A stretch of DNA of 64,000 nt from Mortierella sp. BCC40632 (GCA_011634665.1 WAEK01000001.1:3098001-3162000), one strand, 5' to 3'. Shown: positions 10,701-23,776, numbered from the stretch's first letter. Notes: a model not told the origin generated them from the sequence alone. Numbers and translations: made by a program.

Positions 10701-13700
10701 TAAAAGGAATACCTCTTCCGAGATCGACTCCCCATCCTCTCCTGGATCCTCGGGCCGCCCCAGCTCCATGATGTTCTCCACCATGGGTGTCAAATCTCCC
10801 TCAGAGATGATGCAGGCTAGGAGACACAGTGCTTTGATGGCCACAGGTGGCTCTGTCTTTGCACCTCGTTATAGCAATGCGGTTCCCATTCGTGGTAACC
10901 CTAATGTATCCCTTCAGAGTTTGACACGACCCTCAGGACCCATGTCCAACTCGATGAAACGACACTCGACTGCACCCAGTATGGACTCGACCCGCTCCAC
11001 CACATTTACGCCCGTGATGGTATTACCTCATCGACACTCGGAGACGGCTCGAAAGGCATTGGCCATGTTCAAGGTCTTGGCCTCATCACCCGAGGATCGA
11101 TGGAGAGCCATTGCAAACGAGAGTGGATTCAAGAGTTATAGTCGTATTATCTCTGGTGCAGGATTGCCAATGTTGCGTGGGGAGGGTACCATCACAGGTG
11201 GATGGACTGTAGAGCAAATCAATGCTGTGATTGAATCTGCTGGATGTCGACAACACTGGGACGAACGATTTGAGAACTTGTCGATTGCCGAGACGTTTAA
11301 CCATAACGAGTACCTATTCCATATTACCCTTCGTGGCGTAGGCTCTATGACGTATGTATTCACTCTGTTCTTTGGATATTTTCACTATTAGAAAGCCAAG
11401 AGTGCTAACAACTTTTTTTTTCTTCCTCTTACAACTTGATTCTAGTGGTCGCGACTTGGCTGGTGTGACAATTATCGATCGGGATCCACAGACATCGGCT
11501 CTGTATAATGTTTCCACTTCAGTGATCGACCCAACCATCCCTGAAGACCCAGGTCGTATCCGTGCCATGTTGGAGCTTTCAGGATGGTCACTCAGACCAA
11601 CGTTTGATGGACAGGGCAACACCGTGGCCGTCAATGTCACCTATGTCATCCAAATCGATGTCCGTGGTAATCTCCCTACCTCGGTCGTTCGACAAATGAC
11701 TTCGAGCATGACCACGGCCGTGTCAAGGTTGAACCAATTCATCAACAAGACTGGATACCCACCCTTTTCTTCTCATATCTCGGGCACTCGTCTTCTCGAT
11801 ACATTCGACCCCAAGACTGGATTCTACGAGTTGTGCTACAAGGCCTCTCCTGGATGGACCGAGGTTCGTGTTGGAAGGAAGGTGTACAAGAATGGCTATG
11901 ACTTCTTTATCAAGCCTGATGATCCATCCGTCAAGGTCGAGCTTGCACCCGACTTTGGTGGGGTGCGTGTGTGGACCACCTTGGATCACGAGGGCCAGAG
12001 CATCATTGCCCAGGTGTCTCGCAAGGGAGAGAACTCGACCAACTCGGAGAACAAGGAAGAGGAGAAGGCTGCTTCCGAAACTTCGGCTCTGGTCAAGAGC
12101 GATGGTCACTTCAACTCTGGTTATAACCAGACCGAGGTTGAGGGTGATAATCGCCATTCTCATCCCACAGCTCGCAAGAGAAGAAGCTCTAGCTACCAAA
12201 CCATGAGCTCTGGACCCATCTCCTCTCGACCCGATTCCCAGGCCTCGGTTGCTTCGCGATCCTCCCAGGTATCGGAGAAGGGACGTACACGTGGCCGAGC
12301 CAGGACGATCGTTGCTCTTCCTGCAGGTACACCTCCACCTCCTCTGCCTCGTCGATCCAGTTCTTTAACTAGGTACTCGATTCCCATCGCTCCTTACCTC
12401 GCAGGAGCCGATGCCCCACCTGTGCCCATCAACACTGCTGTGACCCGCTCCAGCATTGCCTCGGCTCTGGACCAATCTCCCATCAGTCCACGAAGCCCCG
12501 CTCTGTCGTCCCCACCAATGACGGCAAGGCCCCTTTCCACGGCCTCGATGGCGAGCCCTACTTTGGGACCCTTCCATGTGCCTCACACGATTGCTGAGGT
12601 TCCTCCACTGGAGAATGCGGCTACTCCTTCGACCCCTCCACCTTCGGATTGCAAGGGATCCAACACATTGGTGATGTTGTCCGGTCGAATGGAGAGCATC
12701 ACCACGGTTCTGTCGGACAGCACACCTGCAACACCTGTTCCTTCGACGACCTTTATGATCAACACCGAGTCTGCCACCACCACTGCTCCAGTGACATTGG
12801 TTTCGACCTCGACAGCAGAGACTGTTGATGCTAAATCAGAGACTGTGGTAGTGACTCCGGAAGAGATTGAGATCTCCAAGGACATTGAAAGCAAAGAAGT
12901 CGAATCCGCACATCAACTCAATGGATCTCCCAAATGGTCCAAGTTGGGATCTGTGTTGCTTTCCCCTGTTGGCTCTCCTATCCCATCGTCCATGCCCGAG
13001 TTTGGACCTAGGAGTTCATCTTTGCCTACACCTACTCCTTCGCCCATCTCCACCCCTCTCAACTCGGGTGCATTGGTCCTCCCAACCCATGTCTTGGTGT
13101 CGAATCATGCAACCCTTGGTGCACCCTCGATTGCTGTGGCGGCTGCCAAGGCTGCTGCCGCAACCGCTGCATTGACTGCTTCAGCGGCCTCGGGTACGAG
13201 CCAACCCATGGTCAGTAGCTTGAAGCATAGTGTTGGATCGACCAGTGGTTTAGCAGCTCGTCGTCGAGATGTTCGTGTTACCTTCTCGTTGGATACGATT
13301 GACAAATCATCGGACACCAAGGAAAAGGAGACAACAGAGGAATCGGATCATTCCAAGGAGAGTACCTTTAAGCGTTTGGGACCTTCAAGTGAACGATCTG
13401 TCCGAATGATCTCCTCCAAGGATGACATGTCACCATCGATGGCGGTTATGGAAGAGATGGATAGCAGTGATGAAGGATCAGATGTTGAGTTTGTGGAAGC
13501 AGAAGAAGTGATTTTGTCCGAGGAGGAAATCGAGTTTGCATTTATGCTTGCTAGTGTTGCAGGAGCTTGGACCTTGGATTCCAAGCCTTCGTCGTCGGTG
13601 GCACCCACTCTGGCCATGACTCGAGTCATGGCTCAAAAGAAGGAAGGAGAAGAGGTGGTTGAACAGACGATCGAATCATTGGTGAGTGGGTATAAGCAGT

Positions 13701-13789
13701 TGACGGGTTCTTCTGCTCAGTTCAAGGTGGCGGTTGTGTTCATGCTGATGGTGTACTACGCGGGTCGTCTTTCATCCTTCATTGCATAA
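7712..13789 (+). CDS. Tandem START-domain lipid-binding protein with C-terminal membrane anchor
   Basis: Predicted exons are 7712-8415, 9059-9151, 9420-11351 and 11446-13789; all junctions are GT-AG and keep frame, giving about 1690 aa. Residues 1-150 are N/H/T-rich and probably disordered. A first START (StARkin) fold covers about 153-366, seen in AVELLKTASRSTEWKKV, FKGEHIIRGYKAQDVLSIV, RLWDDWYSELDCVESYDD and ISGKVRAEIFIAGWIIQPL. A Ser/Pro-rich linker runs to about 800. A second START domain (about 804-1013) shows WRAIANESGFKSYSRI, CRQHWDERFENLSI and AMLELSGWSLRP. A beta-rich stretch follows (to about 1110), then a long low-complexity tail and one C-terminal hydrophobic helix (FKVAVVFMLMVYYAGRL) before the stop, so it is probably tail-anchored in the ER or another membrane. 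START domains bind sterols or phospholipids. The architecture suggests lipid transfer at membrane contacts; the ligand is unknown. Intron 1 is unusually long (643 bp). Confidence 0.85.
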
Positions 13790-14010
13790 GAAAAAAAAAA
13801 AATATCCGACCCCTTGACCCCCTCCCACCCCACCTTCAAAAAGTTTTTTTTCTCCCTTTCTTTCCCCCAACTTGTAAACTTGTAGTAGTATTTCTTTCAG
13901 AAAGTAAAATAGCTCTCTCTCTCTCTCTCTTTCTAATGTAATTCTCATAAAAAAAAAAAAAGGCAAAGCTGTCTAGAATTCTTTTTTTCTTTCTCTCTTT
14001 TTATTATATT

Positions 14011-17000
14011 TTAATCTGCATTGCCCCTTCGTACTTGTAAAGCTCGCTTGCTCAGAAAAGGAGTTTTGCACTTGAACACCACCACTTCATCCTTGGTTCG
14101 GTTCGGGGTTGAAATCACTTGTCGAATCACTCGGCATGAACAGACTGTAGGCTGCGTCACCATCGGTGATGAAACGGCTGTCGTCATGGTAGTGGTGGTA
14201 CCATTGTTGTTATTGCTGGCGCTGCCGTTGACTCCATTGCCATTTGTGTTGTTGTTAGTGGTGGTGGTGGTTGGAATCGCTGTAGATGAGAACGTAGCAG
14301 GCTCAGGTATCCGGAGGGCATCCATCCCGCCCATCAGTACAGCGACTCTTCCAAACCCTTCACGGACCAGAGATGAAGCAAACTAGAAAAGAAAGAAAGA
14401 AAGAAACAGAGAGAGAGAGAGAGAGAGAAATGTCAGTTACTTGGACTTTTTCAGCAGATGCGCCTGACTTTTGCTCGCTTGCTTGCTTATTTCATTTACC
14501 TCTGGCCCAGAGTTACCCTTGCTGGCAATGACAACAAGATAATTCTTCTTGAGTTTCTTTAGAATGTGAACAAGAGAGTCAAGCTGATTGACTAACATAT
14601 GAATCGAAAGTGGGTAATGACCACTTCGGAAACTACAGCATTTAGAAGATAGAAAAGAAAAAAGAGAGGGATAGGGAGGGGAAGGCCCTGTTAATCATCT
14701 CGATTGGAATTGGACTAGTACATCAGGCAAAAAAAAAAAAAAAAGCATCCACAACTTACTCAGGCTCAGGTCGAATATCAATCACCAGGGCTTGCAATCT
14801 CATTCTCACAAACTCGGATCGATGGATCCGTGGCGCCAACTCGACATTCAGGATGTCGATCGGGAGAGGCTCTTCCCACCAATGGAGCTGAGGCTCAAGT
14901 GTTGTTCCTTCTCTTACTACTCCATTGGCTGCCAACTCGGCGGACCATGGAAGGTTTGTGCTCTGGGTCGACAGACGCTTCTCCAAATCAGGTACAGAAT
15001 TTCGCAATGACTTTGAGGCATTTGGTTCAATCGAATCGATTAATCCCACTTCGGAACTCACAGAAACATTTGTCTCGACCGCTCTCGTCTGTTGTTGTCG
15101 AGACCAAAGGATAGCCTTTCTACACTCGGGATCATATGACAACCAACATGTCGATGGAGGCGTCACTCGACACATAGCAAGAGCACTCTCGATACATTTT
15201 TCAATATCCATCTCGGGAAAGGATCCCGAAAAGATACCGATGGCCTCATTGAATTCAGATCGAAGGAGCTCTGCTCGGAATTGTTGCAAGATGGCAATTC
15301 CGACAAACAGAGGAAGTGATCCTGGTCCTACCAAGATCTTATCCCAGAGATGGTAAATCTTGTCTAACGGGAAAATATCTAATCCCCAAGAATACAGAGC
15401 CATAATTGTTATTGTTATTGTGGCCGTTTTTTCATTCTCCACTTTCGATGCAATAGCTGGCCAAGAGCAAAAAAAAATGCAACAAACGTCTTACGAGTAA
15501 AGAGGGTCATGAACCACGAAATGGCATAGAGCTGTGGAATAAATCGAATGCGGTCCAAATGACTCGACAACTCAGGGTCATGGAACGAGAGAAGATGTCG
15601 AAAGACGGCCAAGTATTCATGAATCACCGAAGAGTTGTCATGTAAAAACATGTCCCTGAGAAATTTCGGTAAAAAGAGTTGAACACATCCAAATGCCAGT
15701 GCTTCGTCGTTAAAGTTTAGTGTCAGGAAAGGCGCACAACACGAGTCCAGTCCTGTTTCCCAATAGAGGATATAAAAGCGTAGAAAAAAAATCTCAAGGT
15801 TAAAAAAAAATTGGTTGACTTCTACCTGTGAGAACAATAAATCTGGCGCCTAACCTACCTTGCCAATACACTTGGTTTTCGTTCGCCTCGATCCAGCACT
15901 TGAGCAACCTCTTCATCTTCTCGTGGCCAGCAGGAGAAAACATAAGCTGGTTGTACTGGTGGCATCGTGGAATATCTATTCCAGTTCAAGCAACAAAAGA
16001 TGTTCAATCACAATCCCAATTGTTGAAGAATAAAAGGTGGCACCATTTAGTCAGCCAGTCAGTCATGTTACCAAGTTCGATCTGCCGATCGGTCGGCTTT
16101 TCAGTGTACTTGTCGTATCTATCATAGATGGCTTGGTAATCCCCAATCACCCCAAGGATTGCCGCCCACACCTTTCCACGGAGCACAGGAGGGATGTCGA
16201 TCTTGGAGTGATGCGTGATCTCTGCTCTTGAGGTTGGATACTGAAGCAACAGGTCGGTAAACATTGAAAGTCTCTGGTACTGGTAACCTAAATCCTTTTC
16301 CCGAGTCGCTAATGGGACCCTGACTCTGGATCGACTCGATTGTTGAGCCAGCGATGGAATGGTAGCTCCTGAGCCAGTGCCAGCTTTGGATGGTGATCCC
16401 GAAGAGCTTGCAGTTGCTGCAGCTGACAAGTTTGTAGATTGTTGTGGGAGGTACTTTGTGGCGGTCGATGAAAGCAAACCGGAGGGCGATTGCATTGAGT
16501 CTGGATACAGGAATGATCCTGCAGATCCGCTATCCTTCTCATCCCAGACTGTGTTCACTAAAAAGTTGAGTTCATCCGGATCGTTCATCAGAAAGTAATC
16601 CGTATCCCATGAAAACTGATCCTTGTTGGGCTCATTAATTGACTTTAGGATTTCTGCCTCGAGATTGTCAAGAGGAAGAATACACGGCTTGTCCGAGAAC
16701 AGATCGGCAATATCCCGAACTTGAGATGGTGCTATCCGATCTTCTCTTCCGTCTTCAACAATGGGCTGAGTAGACGTTCCTGCCACTTGAACAGATTTTG
16801 GTAAAAGTCGGATAGCAGGTGTTCCGACAAGACGCCCATCCCTTCGGAATTGTGCCTCCACATCTCCTCCCGCTAGCTTCCAAAGGTAAAAGACCTGGGG
16901 TAAAGGAAGTTTAGCTAACATTTTGTGCTTAGCTTCGGAGGTACCGCTAGCAGTAGAGCCGTCAGCATTAGAGTCGTCCAATAGTTTTCCCTGTGCAATA

Positions 17001-18625
17001 AGCTCGCGCAATCGCTCAACCTCTCCTTCATAATCCACTAGCTGAGAGGATTGGATTATTGGCTTTTGAGGAGCTGACCGGTCTTGCTGATCAATAGTAC
17101 TCGCCACATGTTGGCCGTCGCCAAGCTTCTTCAAGAAAGGGTGATTCCGGAGTTCCTTTGCCTCCTTGTGGTTTGACCCATTCACGTCAAGACAAGTACG
17201 CAGGAAACTTGCAAGTTCTTTAACCTCTGCTGGAGTATCCCAGGTTCCATCTGACTCCCTTTCTCCAGTCTTCAAGAATTTTAGTACTTCAGGATTGATC
17301 CCGATGGATTCTTCCTTGCAGACGTCGATCCAACTTTGGGCGCCCATTGAAAGTCTGCGGATTGCAAAAAGGGATCCCATGAGTTCTTCTAAATCCAAGC
17401 TGTCCTTTCTCCAAAATGACTCTTTCAAGAAAAGCTCTGTCAAAATCACTCCCATAGACCAAACGTCTGCCTATATTCCAATTTTAAAGCGTCGGTTTAG
17501 TTGATTGGCCTAAACGCGTAGCAAAAGGTCCCATAGCCGGTTACACAACACGCAATTCCAGGTTGCTTACCGAGTAATCGTTCTGTGCTGTTGGATCAAG
17601 TCCCAGAGTGATTGGTGAAAGATAGTGTGGATCTCCAACAGAGAACTCTACCAAGGATCCTCCTCTTGTCATATAATACAGTCCATAGTTGAAAAGCTTG
17701 ATATGCTCGTCCTCGTTCAACAAGATGTTAGATACACTCAAAGTTCGGTGTGCGATCCCGTTTGTGTTGAGATAATCAAGGCCATCCAGCAATTGAGATG
17801 CCCATAGTCGGATTTTTGAGATGTGGGGTCTATCATTGATTTTATGGCATTAGGGTTTGTTAGAGGAGCTAAGTGAAGGAGAAGTAGGACATGGACGATT
17901 TGACTTGCTCTAGGATACTAAAGAATACTCTTTTCTTTTTCCTTTTTACCCTTTCAATGCAATATCCTTGTCTTCGTTGTCCTGCGCCATTCGAATCAAT
18001 GCGAATGAGTTGCTGTAGTACTCTTGGACTACAAAGACTCGATCTAACAGGACCATGACAGAAATAGAGAAAGAAAAAGTCAGACCGTAGTTCATGTGTG
18101 CCTCACTAGACTCTTTACCTGATATGACAAGTGCTCTTTATCTGCTGATAGCCTACCTCTTTTCCCTTTGATCGCGTCCAAGTACTCGCAAAGGCTCGGG
18201 TGAGAAAGACTCTATTATAGAGACGACCAAGCAGGTTGAGCGTATTGGGTGAAAAAAAGGTAAGATAAAGGGGGTCTTGGCCAGTCTAACGTTGACAACT
18301 TTGACAAATGCTCCAAAGGAAAGGCTGAGAAAGGTCTCTCATAGACATTTCTATTCGCGAGTAGCGCGCGCCATGCCATAAAATGCCATGGACGCGGGAG
18401 GAGCCAATGACTCCACAACATGAATATCTTTTCCTTTTCTCATCTGCCCTAGAGTTCTCTTGCCTTCAGAAACTGACATCGTCCAAAGATCTGAGACGTT
18501 GCTGGAGGCACACCATGGAGCTCATCGTCCATGTTGTCCTTTGCACAAAATGAGATGGCCGCCAGTCCTGCATTACGCGTCGAAGGATGTCGGTGCAAGT
18601 CTCGACAAAGTGCAAATGTCGCCAT
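14011..18625 (-). CDS. TBCK: TBC domain-containing protein kinase-like protein (TBCK): pseudokinase-RabGAP-rhodanese
   Basis: Ten predicted exons: 18625-18464, 18211-18157, 18043-17950, 17829-17571, 17470-16072, 15975-15859, 15752-15495, 15378-14760, 14632-14500 and 14382-14011. All phases agree, giving 1155 aa. The N-terminal kinase-like domain has HRTLSVSN where HRD is expected and NYG where DFG is expected, so it is a pseudokinase. The TBC domain carries IELDIPR (IxxDxxR arginine finger) and VYWQGLDS (YxQ glutamine finger), so RabGAP activity looks intact. The C-terminal rhodanese fold ([26 protein letters not shown]) lacks the active-site Cys. Order and motifs match animal TBCK, an endosomal trafficking regulator and FERRY-complex subunit. 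The first intron appears to use a GC donor (AAG|gcaaga), needed to join FGRCQFLK to [11 protein letters not shown]. The C-terminal ~110 residues include an N/T/G-rich insert. The start at 18625 is the least certain point. Confidence 0.9.
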
Positions 18626-19761
18626 CTTGCTGAAAGGAGAGAGGGAGGCTGAGTCGACAAAGAATGGAGGAAGAGAAAATAAAAAGTAGAGAAAGAAGGA
18701 GAAAGAGAGAGAGAGAATAGCAAGTGATGACGCCTAGCTAACGCATGCGACGACAAGCTTGCTAGTGTGCAACCAATGAGTTCCCCCCACAAGAGGTAAT
18801 ATTCAAGTTCAAGACGATGAAAGAGAGTGGCGTCGAGTCGAAGAAATGCGGAGCAAACTCGCCCATTTGGCCCTGAACATTGACCAAGAGAGGAACAGTC
18901 ACCAAGGTCGAATTTCGACGCGCTTCACACTTGACTCCGTCGAGTAGACGCTCTGTGCCTGGTAGCAGATTAACTACAGTAGTGCTTTGACTTGATGCCT
19001 GTGTCATGCCTGATGCTAGCCTCTTGTAGCCGTATTAACCAAGCACCGCAAAGACCACCAGAAAAAATTCTGGACCCAAGTGGTCGCTGAGAGAGATCCG
19101 CGACAAGAGCCTTTGAGAAACCAAGCTGGAAGCCTTGTCAAAGTACCCTGTCAGAAAACCCCCGTCAGTCCTACTGGAGCTGTATAGAAGCTAGGTAAGA
19201 GTTGACTGTTACGAAGATGCCTTAGCGGGCTTGCTGTAGAGAGTAAAAAGACCTGTACCCTTGAATGTCAAAGTAAGAGCGAATCTACAACGCTATTATT
19301 GCCTAAACTATTTGTTCCGCACGCATGATCCACTTTTTTTTTGCCACTAGTCGGAAATCAAAGGAGAAGACAGTCGCCTGATGTATTCAAGAGGGGCGGC
19401 GGAAGGCCACAGTATCCAAGGTGGCGAAGCTTAAGTCAATTCAAGGCAAGCAAGTCCTGGCTGAGAAGAATTCATCGGATCACAAGTGATTCTACCGAGT
19501 CAAGAGCACTGCCTGAGCATGCCCGAAATGGCATTTTTTTTCTTTTGTCAGCGTTACCGAGTCAAAGCCCTGGCTAGGCTCCTCTAGTCGACTGATCCAT
19601 GGGAACCATGCCTCCCTTACTTCATGAGTGCGGTTGACAGACGAGACAGCCTCTCAAAGCCTTGAAGGGAACGTTCTATTTTTTTTAGGATGAGCTTAGC
19701 CCTCGAGAAAATGAAAAAAAAATTTCCTTTTTGAAAAGGGAGGGGGTGTGGATGTGCTCCA
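18626..19761. other. Divergent intergenic region between TBCK and SLP2
   Basis: About 1.1 kb shared upstream region. No coding sequence is supported; it contains GA-rich stretches (about 18660-18720) and short unrecognised open frames. Confidence 0.6.
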
Positions 19762-19768
19762 TATAAAA
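19762..19768 (+). promoter_or_regulatory. TATA box of the stomatin-like protein gene
   Basis: TATAAAA about 195 bp upstream of the ATG at 19963, followed by a CA-rich then CT-rich leader. Spacing fits a core promoter with a ~160-nt leader. Inferred from sequence only. Confidence 0.5.
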
Positions 19769-19962
19769 TCCGAGGGAAAAAAAGAGAAGAGACGTGTGAG
19801 AGAGCCAAACACACAACACACAACACATATATTCCCTCTCCATCAACCCAACCACAGCACACACCAACTTCCTCCCTTTTGACTTTTTTTATTTTATTTT
19901 TCTCTTCTCTCTTCCTCCTTGTCACATTTCTCTTGCTTACCAACCAATCCCAGAGTACCCTC

Positions 19963-20157
19963 ATGATCAGCACCATCGCCACGACATCTCTTCGCTCGCG
20001 CGGATCCGCCACTGCGGCCGCGATCGCCATCGGCAAAATGACGCGTGTCGTACGTGTGACTCCACATGGAAGAATGCGCCCGGAGGAAGAATGTTCTGCT
20101 CTGTCCAAAAAATATCGTCAACTAATAAAGAGACGCGCCTTTCTCCCCCTCTCTTCT

Positions 20158-20191
<34 letters not shown>

Positions 20192-21136
20192 CTTCATAGA
20201 GCGCTCCAGTATCTTCAGCCCTTGTCCTGCAACGCACTTATGCGACGCGATATGGCAATGGTGATTACCCCGGGGGGCTATGGGGTGGCGGTGCCAGCCG
20301 TCGTTCTCTACCTCTCAACACGGTAAATACATAGCCTCAAATACATCACTATTTCTCTCTCTCTCTTTCTCTCTCTTTCTCCCTACTTCCGTTCACTTCC
20401 GGTGACTTCAAACCCATTCCCATGCTATTACCAGCTCGTCTTCTCCTCAATCTAACGGGTTACTCCCCACTCTATTGCTTCCGACATTATCGATCATAGA
20501 TCGTCAAATTCGTTCCGCAGCAAGAAGCATGGATTGTTGAGCGTATGGGTCGCTTTAGTCGGGTATTGGACCCAGGTCTCCAGATTCTGATGCCATTCCT
20601 GGATCGCATCAAATATGTCAAAAGTTTGAAGGAAGTTGCTATCGAGATCCCGAGCCAGAGCGCTATTACCCAAGGTAAGAACGATGTGTTGTTTGTTCTT
20701 TGTTTTCTTTCTTTTTTTCATCTTTTTTTTTCTCTGACTTGGCATTCAACTAACTCTCCCTCTCCCTGACTAAATAACAGATAACGTTACATTGGACCTG
20801 GATGGTGTTCTTTATTACCGGGTTGTGGACCCATACAAGGCCTCTTATGGGGTCGAAGATTCCGAGTTTTCAGTGGCTCAACTGGCCCAGACAACCATGC
20901 GTGCCGAGATTGGTCAAATGACGCTTGACCGTACGCTGGCAGAGCGTGCTCATCTGAACGCCAACATTGTGGAGGCCATCAACACAGCAGCAGCGGATTG
21001 GGGTATCCAATGTCTTCGATATGAAATCAGGGACATTCACCCCCCAGAGAAGGTGGTTGAAAGCATGCACCAGCAGGTTTCTGCTGAGCGTACAAAGCGT
21101 GCTCAGATTCTGGAATCCGAAGGTAACCTATTATTC

Positions 21137-21169
<33 letters not shown>

Positions 21170-21790
21170 CTCGCCAAAAAATAAGGGAGGTAGAGAAGGA
21201 AAAGAAGGAGAAGACCCCCTAATCACTTTTATCCGTCTATTTTATATCTATAGGTTCCCGACAGGCTGCGATTAACGTAGCCGAGGGTTTGAAGCAGTCT
21301 ACTATCTTGCAATCTGAAGCCGACAAGGCGGAGCAAATCAACAAGGCTGCTGGTGAGGCTGAAGCTATTCTGTTGAGAGCTCAGGCGAGTGCGGAGGGAA
21401 TTCGTCGTATTGCGGATGCAATTTCCAACTCGCCTGGAGGACACAACGCCGTCTCGCTGACTGTGGCCGACAAGTATGTGGAAGCGTTTGCACAGCTTGC
21501 CAAGGAGACCAACACTTTGATCTTGCCCGCCACTGCAAACGATGCAGCGGGCATGGTTGCTCAGGTATGACGACTGAATTCTTTTTCTTGATTTTTGTTT
21601 TTTTTTTTTATATCTGATAACTCGGGCTGAGACTGACAATATGAACCCATTTTGATCTCTTTTTCCATGCTTGCTGACCACATTTTAGGCCCTGACTGTA
21701 TATGATTCGATCAATTCAAAACGCGGCCTTACTCAAGGACAAAAGGCGGATGGTTCAAAGATTGACCTTTCTTCCTTCCCAAAAGTATAA
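19963..21790 (+). CDS. SLP2: Mitochondrial stomatin-like protein 2 (SPFH/prohibitin superfamily)
   Basis: Predicted exons are 19963-20049, 20200-20322, 20500-20674, 20781-21122, 21254-21564 and 21689-21790, giving 379 aa. Residues 1-70 hold no acidic residue until YGNGDYPG and are rich in R/S/A/T (LRSRGSATAAAIAIG, LQRTYATRYG), a clear mitochondrial presequence. The SPFH domain follows: IVKFVPQQEAWIVERMGRF, LDPGLQILMPFLDRIKYV, DNVTLDLDGVLYYRVVDPY, KASYGVEDSEFSVAQLAQTT, WGIQCLRYEIRDIHPPEKV. An Ala/Glu-rich helical region comes next (AINVAEGLKQSTILQSEADK). Family members form inner-membrane scaffolds that bind cardiolipin and prohibitins and support respiratory and protease complexes. Intron 1 carries a CT microsatellite before its acceptor. 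An aataaa follows the stop closely (about 21834). Exon 1's donor (GTC|gtacgt) is chosen because it preserves frame and the presequence. Confidence 0.92.
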
Positions 21791-23776
21791 ATCAAACACC
21801 CTTAGAAGCAGTAGGAGATCAGGGCGTATACTGAATAAACAAAAGTTATGCTTTCTACCTGCAAAAATGATATTACCCTCTTTTTTCACCCTTTGTGGTA
21901 AAAAAAAAAAAAAGCTACCTCATGTATCCTCCTTGAATGATAGTTATTTAGTCAGAGAAGGCAGTAGCTATGATCGGATGTAACTCTAGATTGATTGAGA
22001 CCACTCTCTCAGCTAGGGTAACAATCTTTCTTTGTCAAAATCCCGTTTTCCTGTCCCGTAGCACTTCATACGCAAGCCAGATGGATCATCGGTCATTCGA
22101 TTATGAGAACCAGCGGTGACCGCAGGCTCTGTTACAGCAAATGTAATAAAGCGTCATCTTCATCTCTGCACCATGTCCCTGCGCCTGGAAGAATACAGCC
22201 TCCTCGTGTCCACACTTTGCGCATCTCGTCCGTGTCCTTGGCTAAGAATGATTTCAAAAAAGAGAGAGAAGGGAGGAGGGAGGGAGCGAGGGAGTGAGTG
22301 TGAGTGAGAGAAGACGGTGAGTCTGATCTGTCAACATGGGGCTCATTTGAGGTATGAGATACTCTTGAGGACACACTGTATGATCCCAAATCTTACCAGA
22401 GTAGGATCTGTGCTCAAATCCTGAACGACAAGAGTCTGCTCACTATGAAGACGCAAAAAGAAAGAAAGAAAGAAAACGAGATAAAATCCAGAAAAAGAGA
22501 GAGATGTCAATGCTTATTTGAGATGGCGATTTAGGCGAGATCCTTTCTTTAGCGCTTTTGGTTTCCATCGAATGGTTACATACGCTGGTGCGTGCATGAT
22601 CTCGTTTCTGTAGACGCATTGGTTGTCAGCCTTCTCCTGGTAATCACAGTTCCTGCATGCATACATCAGACTCCTGCTTCGTACATCAGGGTTGGTCCGG
22701 TCTTCTCTTGGATACAACAAGTTGTTGCTAAGAGAAACAAACAAAAAAAAAAAGAAAAGGATATTGTCTTTAGATCTTGCTTCGCAAAAAAAAAAAGTAA
22801 GAGAAGCATTGATAGAAAAAAAAAAAACACCTCTACTGAATGAGAAGGACTCAGGCTCTCTTACCACTCGGAGCAGTAGAGGAAGGATGGCATGATGTGA
22901 TGGATCGGGGAGACGTGTCGAGTTTAGCCCAGCAGATGGAGGTGAATTAGTTCCCGCTCTTTGATGGCCGCCAAAGTGAGAAAGAATTGATCCTGAAATG
23001 CATCTCAGCCATGTCTGGCTATGTGGAAGATATCGAAAGCGCGGATCTTTTCCTTTATAGGGGGAAGAAAGTCGCCCTTTGTAAAATGTACAACAGGTTT
23101 AGAGGAAGCCCGACTTTCCCTTGTCTGTGGAACATGACGAACCCAAACGGTCGACAGACAAAGGAGTTGTCCACAGCTGTCTCTTCGTCATGTCTGAAGT
23201 GTAAATCGGACAACACGTTTGAGAATAGAGCCATGACGACGACGACGTGTTGTTCTCATCAACATCGATGGATGGAGGAAGAGGGTATGAGACTGGATGG
23301 GTCAAGAGAATGAAGAAGGAGGAGTAATTATGAGCCGAAGGAGAGTCCCCAGTCATCATCGTAAAATGAAGTTTGACCAACTCTTGGCGGCCGACCCCTG
23401 TGTCCCCATCTCCTTTCTATTTTCCTCCCCACAACCACCACCACCACCACTACTACTACTACTACCACTACTTCTACCACCTCAGCAACACATCATCACC
23501 TTGTCTGACTATTATTCTCATTATAAATCGCTAATCCGCCATTGGTCTCCACAAGGTTCGATCCGCTCCATTCTCAGCCGCATCGGTCCTGCATCCCGTG
23601 GCACCTGTCAATTGCATGCTTTCATCTCCGCTCGTCCATCTCGCAAACTTGTGTTTGCTCACTTTCCATTTCCTTCATTCCTTTCCTTTTCTTTCTTACA
23701 GCCCAAGACCAGGCCTCTTCCTCTTTCTCTTCTTCCTCATCCATCGATCCCTTCTCCAGGAACAAGACACCTCCTC
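21791..23776. other. Intergenic, about 2 kb, no convincing gene
   Basis: Holds several A runs (10-14 nt), GA-rich tracts (about 22260-22320) and a CCA/CTA-rich stretch (about 23430-23490). The open frame running from 23297 into the downstream gene is Pro/Leu/Ser-rich before 23777 and is read as leader, not protein. Confidence 0.6.

Noticed and set aside
23297..23776. N-terminal extension of the TLC protein (about 160 extra residues)
   Set aside because: The extension is Pro/Leu/Ser/Phe-rich low-complexity sequence typical of CT-rich leaders here; the TLC protein is complete from the ATG at 23777.
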